The notes beneath the pieces were generated by a model, which had not been told where the DNA came from, made no database searches, and saw nothing but the letters and a program-made list of their open reading frames with translations. A stretch of DNA of 64,000 nucleotides from Natranaeroarchaeum aerophilus (GTDB lineage Archaea; Halobacteriota; Halobacteria; Halobacteriales; Natronoarchaeaceae). The stretch covers positions 62,001-126,000 of the forward strand of contig NZ_JAKRVY010000004.1 of NCBI RefSeq assembly GCF_023638055.1, written 5' to 3'. Below, piece after piece: positions 43,031 through 52,081 of this stretch; position 1 is the stretch's first letter; the number at the start of each line of letters is the position of its first letter. The translations under genes were made by a program, and so were the position numbers.

Positions 43031-44195
43031 CCGACAACTGAGCTTGCGGTCGGACGAATCGCTCGTTGTCCGTAGTGGATTCCGCCACAGTTCCAATGTT
43101 GTTGATACAGAATTCCTCCAGCCGGGCCGCCTGTTGTTCCCAGCTGAACTCCAGCGCCGTCTCGCGTCCACGCTCACCCAGCGCGGCCCGGAGCTCTGTT
43201 GAATCGAGAAGTCTGGAGATGGCGTTCGATATGGCGACGGTATCTCCGGGCTCGACTAACAGCCCGTTCTCTTTATTCGTGATATACGACCGAATCGCTT
43301 CCAGATCAGCGGTCACAACCGGGGTCCCACAGGCCATAGCTTCGAGATTCACCATGCCAAAGCCCTCCGAGTACGACGGAAGACAAAACACATCTGCTGC
43401 TGCGTAATAGTTGGGGAGTTCATGATGCGGAATTTCCCCGAGTATCGTTGTTGAGTCCCAGACACCATGTCGCTCACACTGGCCTCGAATAACTTCCTCA
43501 TTGCCACGACCGATGATGCACAATCGGGCGTCGCTATCGAGAGTGGCGAATGCCTCGATAAGATCGAAGATCCCTTTTTGCTCGGTAGCCCGGCCAACAA
43601 ATAGTATAACCGGATCATCACTGATAAACGCTGGCGAAGCACTCGGCAAAAACGCGTCAGTGTCCACGCCTGGATAGATTACGTCCTCTACGTCGTACCC
43701 GAGCGTTTCTCTCACGGCCGTTGCGGTGTCATGCGAGTTCGCCAGTACAAACTCGGTGTCCGACAGTGTTTCACGTAGCTTGACTCCAACTCCTGTGTTG
43801 GCGAGCCCATGGTACTGAAACACAGTGGGAATGTCGATGGCGTTCGAGAGCAACACGTCGTCCAGCCACTGGAACGTACACAGCACATCCAGATTATCGT
43901 TCATCTGCTGGATGACGTCGCTTCGAGCCGACCAGATCGCCATCGCCAGTTTTGCCCAGTTCTGGTCGCTGATCGGTGTATACGATCCAAGGGCGTCCGG
44001 AATACGGTTCGAAAAGGACGGTACCTCGATGATGTCGATATCTGACGAGCGAACAAGTTCTGTGAACTCCCCGGATTGCGTGTAGAGAGATACCTCGTTG
44101 CGCTTCGAGAGTTCAGCTGCCATCCATTGTGCGTAGATAGCAACACCACCTGCGTGGCGTGTTCCTGCCGAATCGTGATACAACCCGATCTCCAT
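43017..44195 (-). CDS. GT4-family glycosyltransferase
   Basis: 392 residues with two Rossmann-like domains. The N-terminal GTRHAGGVAIYAQWMAAEL is the acceptor-binding part; the C-terminal has VILFVGRATEQKGIFDLIEA near residue 195 and the donor block EGFGMVNLEAMACGTPVV near residue 280 (E-x7-E). It would transfer a sugar from a nucleotide or lipid donor to a surface glycan. The last four residues (GTHD) and stop codon are encoded by the IS remnant's hairpin, so the original C-terminus has been replaced. Divergent from the flippase. Confidence 0.87.
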   Translation of the reverse strand: MEIGLYHDSAGTRHAGGVAIYAQWMAAELSKRNEVSLYTQSGEFTELVRSSDIDIIEVPSFSNRIPDALGSYTPISDQNWAKLAMAIWSARSDVIQQMNDNLDVLCTFQWLDDVLLSNAIDIPTVFQYHGLANTGVGVKLRETLSDTEFVLANSHDTATAVRETLGYDVEDVIYPGVDTDAFLPSASPAFISDDPVILFVGRATEQKGIFDLIEAFATLDSDARLCIIGRGNEEVIRGQCERHGVWDSTTILGEIPHHELPNYYAAADVFCLPSYSEGFGMVNLEAMACGTPVVTADLEAIRSYITNKENGLLVEPGDTVAISNAISRLLDSTELRAALGERGRETALEFSWEQQAARLEEFCINNIGTVAESTTDNERFVRPQAQLSGTHD

Positions 44196-44500
44196 ACCGA
44201 CAAGTTGTCCATCGTTTGCTTAGTTATATCTCGTATTATTAACGATGAATCCAGATAAAGAACGTATAGTAGCGAGTAGAAATTGACTACGGTTCAGAAG
44301 CTACCTGAATATTCTCTTATAAACCGCTGCACTACCCTTTCGTTGCCTGATGGATACAGCTTGTCGTTATTGAAAGTATAACTATACATCGTTTCCTCTT
44401 GACAAGCAGTGTGGATCGCCTGCCGTCTCCGTAATAGCAGTTTGATCAATTAACACGTGGAGTTGAGCGCTATGAAAACGCACAGCACATCTCTGGAGTG
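44196..44500. other. AT-rich divergent region between glycosyltransferase and flippase
   Basis: No gene. It contains TATA-like stretches for both directions (TTATATC near 44223 for the glycosyltransferase), a GTATAACTATAC palindrome near 44379-44390, and an AATTAACAC stretch near 44448. I see no repeat or RNA structure beyond these. Confidence 0.5.
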
Positions 44501-45979
44501 ATGTCGGTTCCTGATCGCATCGTACACGGACTGAAAGCAACACTCGTAGCCCGCCTCTGCAAGATGATTGTCAACGGGCTACTTCTCCTGTTACTCGCAC
44601 GTGTTCTTCTGACACCGACCGAATATGGCTTACTCTTTCTTGCTATTTCGATCGTTGGGGTAGCAAAGATGTTCGGCGACCTTGGTCTCTCTCGGTCTGC
44701 AGCATATTACGTGACCAAATTCAAAGAAGCAGAGCCAGCAAAGGTCCCCTCCGTCCTTCGTATTGCAATACAATACCGACTATTGCTACTGTGTCTCGTC
44801 GGTACTCTACTCGTGGTTGGTAGTGGTCTAATCGCTACCGTTCTGGACGAGCCCGAACTGGCCCCAGTACTCGTTATCGGTGCCGGATATCTCGTCACGC
44901 TGTCGTTACATTCGTTTGTAGGGACCATGTTTCAGGGGTTCAATCGAGTATCTCTGACGGCAGTGATCGATATTGTCCACAACGTCTCCAGGCTGCTACT
45001 CGTTGTCGGGTTCCTCGTACTCGGGTTTGGAGTTGCTGGAGCGATGGCTGGTTACTTGATCGGGGCACTCATTTCTGCTACTATCGGATTCGTTATACTA
45101 TATATAAGATTCTACTCGAACTACGACGGTACGGAGCCAACAAAGACGCTGCGGAACCGAATGTTACGATACAGTGTTCCACTGACCGCCACACAGGCCG
45201 CAAACGTGGTCGACAAGCGGGTTGATACTATCCTGATCGGCTTCTTTCTCAACCCCGTGGCAGTAGGCTACTACGTACTTAGCAAGCAGATCACGGAATT
45301 TATTCTTGTGCCAGCGGGCTCGCTCGGCTTCTCCGTCTCTCCGACGTACGGTGAGCAAAAGGCGACGGGGTCACTTGAAGGAGGCGCTCGAATCTATGAA
45401 ACGACCCTCAGATACGTCATGTTGCTGTACCTGCCAGCCGCAGTCGGGCTGTTTTTGGTTGCTGAGCCTGCTGTTCGACTTATTTTTGGAGCAGACTACC
45501 TGGGTGCGGTTCCGGTTCTACAGATCTTTGGCCTGTACGTCGTCTTTCATGCCATCACCAACGTGACAACCCAGAGTCTCGATTATCTTGGACGTGCGAA
45601 GGATCGAGCGATAGCCAAAGGTATCACCTCCATCGCCAATCTCCTGTTGAATCTACTTCTGATCCCACTGTATGGGGTTGTTGGAGCGGCGTTCGCTACG
45701 CTGGCCACGTATGGGGTGTACACGGCGGTGAATCTATACATTATGCAAGCCGAACTTCCTCTGAACACCCGATCCGTTGTTCGATCCATCGTTCCTATTA
45801 TTGGAATCAGCCTCTGTATGGGCCTCGTCGTCTCCTGGATCCTTCCATACGTCTCGGGCCTCCTGATGCTTGTACTGACGATTTTCTGTGGTGTAGCTGT
45901 CTGGGGTGTGCTGGCAATTACCATCGGACTACTTGATCCCCACGAGGCAGTCGCTCAGCTGAGATCCTCATCCGGCTAG
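44501..45979 (+). CDS. Polysaccharide flippase (Wzx/MATE-like)
   Basis: 492 residues with 12-14 hydrophobic helices, starting KATLVARLCKMIVNGLLLLLLARVLLT, and the typical loop RYSVPLTATQAANVVDKRVDTILIG near residue 222. It should flip lipid-linked glycan units across the membrane for S-layer glycosylation or exopolysaccharide. The ATG at 44501 follows a GTG that could also start it. It faces the glycosyltransferase across an AT-rich gap. Lower GC than neighbours suggests transfer. Confidence 0.85.
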   Translation: MSVPDRIVHGLKATLVARLCKMIVNGLLLLLLARVLLTPTEYGLLFLAISIVGVAKMFGDLGLSRSAAYYVTKFKEAEPAKVPSVLRIAIQYRLLLLCLVGTLLVVGSGLIATVLDEPELAPVLVIGAGYLVTLSLHSFVGTMFQGFNRVSLTAVIDIVHNVSRLLLVVGFLVLGFGVAGAMAGYLIGALISATIGFVILYIRFYSNYDGTEPTKTLRNRMLRYSVPLTATQAANVVDKRVDTILIGFFLNPVAVGYYVLSKQITEFILVPAGSLGFSVSPTYGEQKATGSLEGGARIYETTLRYVMLLYLPAAVGLFLVAEPAVRLIFGADYLGAVPVLQIFGLYVVFHAITNVTTQSLDYLGRAKDRAIAKGITSIANLLLNLLLIPLYGVVGAAFATLATYGVYTAVNLYIMQAELPLNTRSVVRSIVPIIGISLCMGLVVSWILPYVSGLLMLVLTIFCGVAVWGVLAITIGLLDPHEAVAQLRSSSG

Positions 45980-46063
45980 GTGCCTGTTAACACAATGGCC
46001 ATTCGCATCTTGCACGTTGTCTCGCAGCACCAACGGGTTAGGCGGCGTCTGAGCTGGCTGCTC

Positions 46064-47335
46064 CTACTCTTCGAGCCGCGTCCGGACGCTCTCTGCGTGT
46101 GCTTCCAGTCCTTCGGCTTCCGCAAGCGTCGTGATCGTCCCCCCCAGGTCCGCCAACGCTTCCCGATCGAGTCGCTGAACGGTCGTCGATCGAACGAACG
46201 TGTCGACGGAGAGCCCCCCGGTCAGTTTTGCGCCGCCCCCGGTCGGGAGGACGTGGTTCGTCCCACTGGCGTAATCGCCCGCTGCGACGGGCGTATACGG
46301 GCCCAGAAAGACGCTCCCGGCGCTGTCGATCCGATCGAGCACCGCTTCGTCGTCCTCGGCGACGATCGAGAGGTGTTCGGCAGCATACTCCTCGGCGAAG
46401 AGTATCGCCTCGCTCATCGATCGGGCGTGAAGGATCGCGCTTTCGTCACCGGCCAGCGCGTCGCGGATCACGTCCGATCGGGCGCGTTCGTCGATCCCTG
46501 CCTCGACTGCCTCGCCGATCGCTTCGGCAAGGGATTCGTCATCCGTCACTGCGACGACTGATGCGTTGGGATCGTGTTCGGCCTGTGCGAGCAGGTCCGC
46601 CGCAATGTACTCGGGATCTGCTGTCCCGTCCGCGATGACGAGAATCTCGCTCGGCCCTGCGAGGAAGTCGATGTCGACGTCACCACGTACTTCGGCTTTG
46701 GCTGCGGTAACCCATCGATTACCCGGCCCGACGACCTTCCCAACGCGCTCAATGGACTCGGTACCGTATGCGAGCGCGGCGATCGCCTGAGCCCCGCCCA
46801 CACTGTAGACCCGATCCGCACCTGCCGCGTGGATCGCTGCGAGTGTCGCCGGATTGATCTCGTCGGCCGGCGGCGTCGCGACGGCGACGTCCTCCACACC
46901 TGCGACCTTCGCGGGGACGACACCCATAATCGCACTGGATGGGTACGCCGCAGTACCACCGGGGGCGTAGACGCCGACGCTGTCGATCGGCCGGAACCGA
47001 CGACCCAGCTCTCGCCCGTCGAACTCGTCTCGCCAGTCTTCGGGGACCTGTGCCTCGTGGAACTCGCTGACGTTAGCGACGGCCGTATCGATCGCCCCCC
47101 GGAGCTCGTCGTCGATCTCCTCGTACGCGTGCTCGACCCGATCGGTGATCTCCAGACTGCCGACCTGAACGTCGTCAAATTCCCGGCAGAACTCCCGTAC
47201 TGCGACGTCTCCTTCCTCCTCGACGCGTCCGACGATTTCGGCGACGTCGGAGCGAATCTCGTCGACCCCCGAATCGCGGTCGAACAGACTCGTCCGCTCG
47301 CCAGGTGAGAGGTCCGCGACTGCTTTGTAGTTCAT
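46064..47335 (-). CDS. hisD: Histidinol dehydrogenase
   Basis: 423 residues from the ATG at 47335 (MNYKAVADLSPGERTSL). Family blocks: SVGVYAPGGTAAYPSSAIMG near residue 118, VGPGNRWVTAAKAEV near 215, AGPSEILVIADG near 232, AEHLSIVAEDDE near 335, and SGTNHVLPTGG near 370 with catalytic and Zn-binding His. It oxidises L-histidinol to L-histidine in two NAD-dependent steps, ending histidine biosynthesis. No other his genes are adjacent. Upstream is the structured RNA at 47398-47580. Confidence 0.95.
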   Translation of the reverse strand: MNYKAVADLSPGERTSLFDRDSGVDEIRSDVAEIVGRVEEEGDVAVREFCREFDDVQVGSLEITDRVEHAYEEIDDELRGAIDTAVANVSEFHEAQVPEDWRDEFDGRELGRRFRPIDSVGVYAPGGTAAYPSSAIMGVVPAKVAGVEDVAVATPPADEINPATLAAIHAAGADRVYSVGGAQAIAALAYGTESIERVGKVVGPGNRWVTAAKAEVRGDVDIDFLAGPSEILVIADGTADPEYIAADLLAQAEHDPNASVVAVTDDESLAEAIGEAVEAGIDERARSDVIRDALAGDESAILHARSMSEAILFAEEYAAEHLSIVAEDDEAVLDRIDSAGSVFLGPYTPVAAGDYASGTNHVLPTGGGAKLTGGLSVDTFVRSTTVQRLDREALADLGGTITTLAEAEGLEAHAESVRTRLEE

Positions 47336-47397
47336 ACAAGGTGTTACGATGGGTGAGCAAAACCGTTTTCCGTATCGATCGCTCTCGTCGTGAAGAA

Positions 47398-47580
47398 TGT
47401 CGCCCGGAACACTAACGGCCGGTATCATTGCTGGCGGCGTGCCGTCTCAACCGGGAAACCCTCGTGCCGGGCTGGCACTGCGGCAGGTGCCTGTGTTTTG
47501 TGCCGCGTGTCGCATGCCTGGGTTCGCCGCGCGTCATCGCGTCCGTGTGGACGTACTCGGGCGGGGACAAAGGCACGCAC
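47398..47580 (-). ncRNA. Putative double-hairpin H/ACA guide RNA
   Basis: Two hairpins read on the minus strand, each followed by ACA. Hairpin 1: lower stem TGCGTGCCT (47579-47571) with AGGCATGCG (47519-47511), 9 bp including two wobbles, then ACA at 47510-47508; upper stem CCGC/GCGG; apical GTCC-ACAC-GGAC. Hairpin 2: lower stem GCCCGG/CCGGGC, then G-ACA at 47400-47398; upper stem CCGGT/ACCGG; apical GGC-ACGCC-GCC. Both carry GAG on the 5' side and ATGA on the 3' side, as in k-turns. The unpaired pockets are TTGTCC plus CGAACCC in hairpin 1. A T-rich element near 47601-47609 lies ~25 nt upstream. Would guide pseudouridine formation with Cbf5. Target not identified. Confidence 0.45.
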
Positions 47581-47624
47581 TGGGTCTATGCCCGGCAGTT
47601 CAAAAAGGGTGTCGTCACGGGGTG

Positions 47625-47840
47625 CTATTCGTTCTCCAGTTCAATCGCACCGACTTTGCCCAGTACTGAGAGGACAAAGACGAGCGCAGCGAGTACGAAT
47701 CCACCGGCAAACAGCGGCGCCGCAACGGTCTGGGCGGTCTCAAAGCCAAGGACCAGTCGCGTGGTTCCGAGTACCAGAAAGCTTCCCACCGCGAGGAGAC
47801 CGGCGAGTGCCGCGAGTTTGAGTATCGTCTGCTCGTGCAC
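47625..47840 (-). CDS. Two-helix membrane protein of unknown function
   Basis: 71 residues (MHEQTILKLAALAGLLAVGSF...) with two hydrophobic helices (residues ~7-30 and 40-62) and an acidic ELENE tail. Small haloarchaeal membrane proteins of this shape are common. It lies 70 nt downstream of the beta-propeller gene on the same strand, so may belong to that unit. No motif. Confidence 0.6.
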   Translation of the reverse strand: MHEQTILKLAALAGLLAVGSFLVLGTTRLVLGFETAQTVAAPLFAGGFVLAALVFVLSVLGKVGAIELENE

Positions 47841-47909
47841 TCTCGATGCGAGGGGCCACTGGCTATTAGTAGTAGTGCTCGAAAAAAATCGGTTCGGATC
47901 GGGGTGCGC

Positions 47910-49175
47910 CTAGTTCGGGAACTGGTCGAGGTCGGAGAGGACGAGCTCTTGACCCATCTCGAACTCCTCGGCTTCGAGGTCAGCCTCGATTTCGACGAAC
48001 TTCTCGTCACCGATCACATCGACGAGGATCGTCTCGTCGCCGGGGTTCCAGCCAGCGAAGTGCGATCCTGCACCCGTGTCGAGCTCTTTGACAACCTCGT
48101 AGTCGTCGACAGTAACGATCTGGGTCTTTGCGCCGCCCGTGCTCGGGATTGCAGCGTAGCGATACTCACTGTCGAAGTCGACCATGTGTGGGACCTCCTC
48201 GGTACCCTCGCCAAGACTGACCTCGTTTTGAACCTCGATGGAGCCTTCGCCGTCCGGATGAAGGATGTACAGGTTCGCAACGCCCTGATCGAGCGCCCAG
48301 ACCTCGTAATCGTCGTCGCCGTCGCCGGGGACAACGCCGATTCCGTGGAAGTCAGGGGTCGGCTGATCGGGGTCCTCACGATCATCGTCATCGTAGTTGT
48401 CGATCGGGTCGGGTTCGACGACCTCGACCAGTTCGCGGCTCTCGACGTTGATGACGGCCACGCCGGGGGTATCACCTGCGATCTGGTGTGGGCCGGACTG
48501 CTGTTCGGGGCCACGGGTCGAAGCGAACATCAGCTCGCCATCTGGGGAGGCTGCGAGAATGTCGGGAGACTCGCCGACTTCGTCGATCTCCTCGATGACC
48601 TCGTCGGTCTCCGGATCGATGATGACGCCGTCGTCGGTGTCGCGGTTGACCATCCACAGCTCCTCGTTATCAGGGGTGAACATGACGCCGTGTGCGTCGT
48701 AGCCCTCGGTGCTGCGGGTGTCACCAATCATCTCGTGGCTCTCGGTATCGAAGACCCACCAGTCACCGGCTCCGTCGGCTTCGTCCGTGTCCGCGCTTCC
48801 GGCATTGACGTAGAACTTCTCCTCGGTCGGGTGGGCGAGCGTCCCACAGTTCGCGGGGATCTCCGGGAACTCCTCGGTAATCTCGAACGATTCGGGGTCG
48901 AATACGATCAGCCCGCCGTCAGCGTAGCTGGGACCGAGCGTAACGTACGCCTCGCCATCGTGCGTGTAGTCGTGGCAAACCGGACTGGCACTGGCGAAGG
49001 CCGCTGCCTCTTCACCGTCTTCGTCGCCGTTCTCGTCGCCGTTTTCGTCTCCATTTTCGTCGCCGTTCTCCGCTCCGTTCTCGTCATCGTCGCCGCCGAG
49101 GCAGCCAGCGAGTGCAATACCGCCTGCGACCGCACTCGTCTGCAGGAATCGACGTCGAGTTTCTCGGGTCGTCAT
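47910..49175 (-). CDS. Tat-exported YVTN-type beta-propeller lipoprotein
   Basis: 421 residues from the ATG at 49175 with Tat signal RRRFLQTSAVAGG and lipobox ALAGC near residue 27, then an Asp/Asn/Glu repeat linker (GDENGDENGDE) and a seven-bladed propeller with repeating blocks GDWWVFDTESHEMIGD, GVMFTPDNEELWMVNRD, GVAVINVESRELVEV. Such propellers resemble the D1 domain of nitrite reductase or nitrous-oxide enzymes but lack the heme-binding His pattern I would expect. Probably a scaffold or binding protein outside the cell. Divergent from the Dyp-like gene; TTTTATTGT near 49197-49205 is its TATA box. Confidence 0.8.
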   Translation of the reverse strand: MTTRETRRRFLQTSAVAGGIALAGCLGGDDDENGAENGDENGDENGDENGDEDGEEAAAFASASPVCHDYTHDGEAYVTLGPSYADGGLIVFDPESFEITEEFPEIPANCGTLAHPTEEKFYVNAGSADTDEADGAGDWWVFDTESHEMIGDTRSTEGYDAHGVMFTPDNEELWMVNRDTDDGVIIDPETDEVIEEIDEVGESPDILAASPDGELMFASTRGPEQQSGPHQIAGDTPGVAVINVESRELVEVVEPDPIDNYDDDDREDPDQPTPDFHGIGVVPGDGDDDYEVWALDQGVANLYILHPDGEGSIEVQNEVSLGEGTEEVPHMVDFDSEYRYAAIPSTGGAKTQIVTVDDYEVVKELDTGAGSHFAGWNPGDETILVDVIGDEKFVEIEADLEAEEFEMGQELVLSDLDQFPN

Positions 49176-49364
49176 ACTGGCTCTTACAGTAATTCTACAA
49201 TAAAAGACCTCCGTTATGAGGGCGTCAGAGTTGCAAAAATCGGCATCTGACCTAGATAGCGGCAACAACATATTTGTATCCATAACAGAGGGTTTTGTTG
49301 CTGGTATCTGTGACGGCACGAGGCGTTCGGTACAAGTATCATCGGGAACTAGTTCGAGTAACAA

Positions 49365-50678
49365 ATGTCGCTTCCGGACCCAGAGGGACTGTCCCGCCGC
49401 GAGTACGTGAAATCGGTCGTTGCAGTTGGTGGTGCAGGGGCTCTGTCAGCCTGTCTCGGTGAGGACGACGATATCGAAATACCATCTGGTACGGACGAAT
49501 TCGACGATCTCCCTATGGGACAGCACGAGTGGAACTCGTTTTTCGAGGCGGACGAGCACGGGAACGTCCGACTGCCGCGACATCACGTACTGGCGTATCT
49601 CGAACTGGACGGCGAACCGACCGATACCGATCGTGAAGCGGTTGAGTCAGCGTTGCAAACCCTCGAACGTGCCTACGAGTGGAGCAACGACGGCCTCGTG
49701 TTCACGATCGGATACTCCCCATCGTACTTCGATCGGTACGAGGAATCGCTGCCCGATGGTGTGGATCTCCCAGACCCGACCAGCCTGACATCCCTGGAGG
49801 ACCTCGACGATGACGATCTGGATACGTACGATGCGCTCGTCCACTTCGCCAGTGACGAGCCCGTCGCGCTGCTCGAAGCCGAACTGGCGATGTTCGGCGA
49901 CACCGACACGCTCAGCGGATCGGACGCCGAGCCCCAGAATACGGATTCTGACACTGTGAACGGGGTCGCCGTGGAGGATCGGCTCTCCGATGTCTTCGAG
50001 CTTGCAGACCGTCGGACGGGCTTTTTCGGAGCTGGACTACCCACCGAGAACACCGACGCGACCGGAATCCCGGACGACTATCCGATTCCCGAGGAAGCAC
50101 CGATGTTTATGGGGTTTCGCGGTCGCTTCACAAAGAGCCAGCCAAGCGAGGAGCGGGTAACGATTCAGGACGGCCCCTTTGCTGGCGGCACAACGCAGCA
50201 CGTCTCGAAGATCCGCCAGCAACTCGATCAGTGGTGGGAACAGGACAGCCAGTCGGTCCGAGTCGCGAAGATGTTCAGTCCCACTCACGAACGCGAGGAC
50301 CGCGTCGGCGAGTACGGTGAGAAGCTCACCGACTCCCCCGAAATCGAGGACGTTGTCGAACAGACTGAAGCAGACGCTTCCGGGGGGATGGTCGGCCACG
50401 CACAGAAAACAGCCAGGGCACGGGAGGACGGCTCGCCGATCATCTACCGACGCGACTTTGACACGACCGACGACGATATCGCCGGACTCCACTTCGTTTC
50501 GCTGCAGCGTGAGATCGGGGACTTCGTGAAAACACGAGAAGCGATGACTGGCTCCGACTTGCCGATCGGTTCGATACTGAATAACGGCATCCTGCAGTAC
50601 ATCTCCGTCCGTCGACGTGGGAACTTCCTTATCCCTCCGCGCGAGTATCGCGCGCTTCCATCGCCGCGTCCCGAATAA
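49365..50678 (+). CDS. Tat-exported Dyp-peroxidase-like lipoprotein (DUF7405)
   Basis: 437 residues with a Tat signal SRREYVKSVVAVGGAGALSAC (lipobox Cys near residue 30). The rest follows the ferredoxin-like double fold of Dyp-type peroxidases/EfeB: PRHHVLAYLEL near residue 66, FTIGYSPSYFDRYE near residue 105, GFRGRFTKSQPSEERVTI near 247 and GTTQHVSKIRQQLDQWW near 270, whose His could be the heme ligand. The GxxDG motif of true Dyp enzymes is not seen. May bind heme or act as a deferrochelatase-like protein outside the membrane. Confidence 0.72.
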   Translation: MSLPDPEGLSRREYVKSVVAVGGAGALSACLGEDDDIEIPSGTDEFDDLPMGQHEWNSFFEADEHGNVRLPRHHVLAYLELDGEPTDTDREAVESALQTLERAYEWSNDGLVFTIGYSPSYFDRYEESLPDGVDLPDPTSLTSLEDLDDDDLDTYDALVHFASDEPVALLEAELAMFGDTDTLSGSDAEPQNTDSDTVNGVAVEDRLSDVFELADRRTGFFGAGLPTENTDATGIPDDYPIPEEAPMFMGFRGRFTKSQPSEERVTIQDGPFAGGTTQHVSKIRQQLDQWWEQDSQSVRVAKMFSPTHEREDRVGEYGEKLTDSPEIEDVVEQTEADASGGMVGHAQKTARAREDGSPIIYRRDFDTTDDDIAGLHFVSLQREIGDFVKTREAMTGSDLPIGSILNNGILQYISVRRRGNFLIPPREYRALPSPRPE

Positions 50679-50754
50679 GTGTCTGCTCTGGGGTCGGAGT
50701 ATCCACAGTCGTCCTGCGTCATTGACGGCGGGTGTATCCCCCGATATCACGGGG

Positions 50755-50765
50755 TATAAATATTT
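50755..50765 (+). promoter_or_regulatory. TATA box of the His-rich protein gene
   Basis: TATAAATATTT lies 26-30 nt before the ATG at 50787, so that methionine, not the one at 50769 (only 4 nt past the box), is the start. Confidence 0.65.
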
Positions 50766-50786
50766 CAGATGCCCAACTACCACAGG

Positions 50787-52079
50787 ATGAAACGCCGTCG
50801 ATTCATATACACTGGAGCGACTGCCGCAGGGCTGGCAGGACTGGCTGGCTGCCTTGGTGGTGACGACGACACCGAGGACACTGACGATACTGAGGGCGAA
50901 CCGGGCAACGAGGAAGCCGCGTTTGATGCGATGCCCCGGGTCGAGAACCCACCGGATGCGGTCTATCTCCCATCTCACCGCGACGGTATGGTGATGCTCG
51001 ACACCGAAACCGCCGGCGACGTTGCCGTTTCGCCGATGCTTTCGATCCCACACTTCTTCTGGATCGTCGAGACCGGGATCGGTGAGGGATACACCGTCGA
51101 CCGCGTCGATCCACCGGAGGGTGATTCGGTCCACTTCATGGCGACTGTCTGGGACACCGAAACCGAGGTCGTCCTGCCCGTCGACAGTGGGCTCTCGATC
51201 GAGATCGAGAAGGACGGCCAGCTCGTCGATTCGCGCACACCGTGGCCGATGATCTCGCAGGGCATGGGCTTTCATTTCGGGGATAACTACGAGCTCGACG
51301 GCGACGGCGAGTACACTGCCACCATCTCGACCGGATCGATGGAGGATGTCCGTCTGACCGGCGAGATGGAGGGCCGATTCCAGACCTCGGAAACCGTCAC
51401 CGTCGAATTCGAGATGGACGCCGAACGCCGACAGCACCTCGTCGATTCCGTCGAACTGTTCGACGAGGACCGATGGGGGAATCGTGAGGCGGTCCCGCCG
51501 ATGGATCACGGCGATCACGACGACGGCCACGATCACGGAGACGACCATGACGACGATCACAATCATGGAGACGACCATGACGACGGTCACAACCACGACG
51601 ACGATCACAACCACGACGACGACCACGGCCACGACGACGACCATGGGCACGGTGATCACCATATGCCGTACTCGTCCCTGCCCGAACCGGAACACCTCCT
51701 CGGGAACCTGCTCGGCACGCCGACGTTCGACGATGCTGTCTATGCGACGACGCTCGTGGAGGCTGGCTCGCGGTTCGTCGAGGGCGACGATCAGTATCTT
51801 GTCGTCTCGCCCCGAACGCCGTACAACCGGTGTGTACTTCCACAAATGTCGGTTTCGGCGACGATCGAACGGGACGGCGAAACGGTCGATCTTGGTAGCC
51901 TACAGCCAACACTGGATCACGAACTCGAGTTCCACTACGGGACGCCAGTCGAGGAGTTACAGAATGGAGACGAACTCGTTCTTTCGATCGATTCGGTCAC
52001 GCAGGCCTCCCGTCATCAGGGCTACGAGACGGCGTTTACCGAAACCGGAGAGGTTCGGATCGAGATCGAGGATCTATAG
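50787..52079 (+). CDS. Tat-exported P19/Tp34-like lipoprotein with His-rich linker (DUF7350-like)
   Basis: 430 residues from MKRRRFIYTGATAAG with lipobox GLAGC near residue 22 and an acidic linker. The first domain (residues ~55-200) resembles P19/Tp34 iron-binding proteins, with HFFWIVETGIGEGY and MISQGMGFHFGDNYELDGDG, the HFG-x-N pattern near residue 165. A His/Asp-rich segment (residues ~238-292, 23 His) follows, then a second, similar beta domain (SLPEPEHLLG on). The protein probably binds Fe, Cu or Zn outside the membrane. Between the Dyp-like and cohesin genes, 2 nt before the latter. Confidence 0.78.
   Translation: MKRRRFIYTGATAAGLAGLAGCLGGDDDTEDTDDTEGEPGNEEAAFDAMPRVENPPDAVYLPSHRDGMVMLDTETAGDVAVSPMLSIPHFFWIVETGIGEGYTVDRVDPPEGDSVHFMATVWDTETEVVLPVDSGLSIEIEKDGQLVDSRTPWPMISQGMGFHFGDNYELDGDGEYTATISTGSMEDVRLTGEMEGRFQTSETVTVEFEMDAERRQHLVDSVELFDEDRWGNREAVPPMDHGDHDDGHDHGDDHDDDHNHGDDHDDGHNHDDDHNHDDDHGHDDDHGHGDHHMPYSSLPEPEHLLGNLLGTPTFDDAVYATTLVEAGSRFVEGDDQYLVVSPRTPYNRCVLPQMSVSATIERDGETVDLGSLQPTLDHELEFHYGTPVEELQNGDELVLSIDSVTQASRHQGYETAFTETGEVRIEIEDL
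51499..51663 (+). repeat. Degenerate in-frame His/Asp codon repeats
   Basis: The coding stretch repeats GACGAC/CACAAC-type units that spell D-H-D-D and D-H-N-H blocks, with ~23 histidines. Composition-driven repeat of a metal-binding tail, not a CRISPR array. Confidence 0.85.
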
Positions 52080-52081
52080 GG

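Noticed and set aside
47336-47624. SRP RNA or RNase P RNA
   Set aside because: No GGAAG/AGCA domain IV motif of SRP RNA and no conserved RNase P regions; the two-hairpin ACA layout fits better.
47397-47669. 90-codon frame on the plus strand near hisD
   Set aside because: Composition is random-looking, overlaps the structured RNA and the membrane protein gene.
51499-51663. CRISPR-like repeat
   Set aside because: Short degenerate units, in frame, coding for His/Asp; no constant repeats or spacers.
50037-51845. 602-codon open frame antisense to the Dyp-like and His-rich genes
   Set aside because: Product includes low-complexity Val runs from the antisense of the His/Asp codons; no family features.
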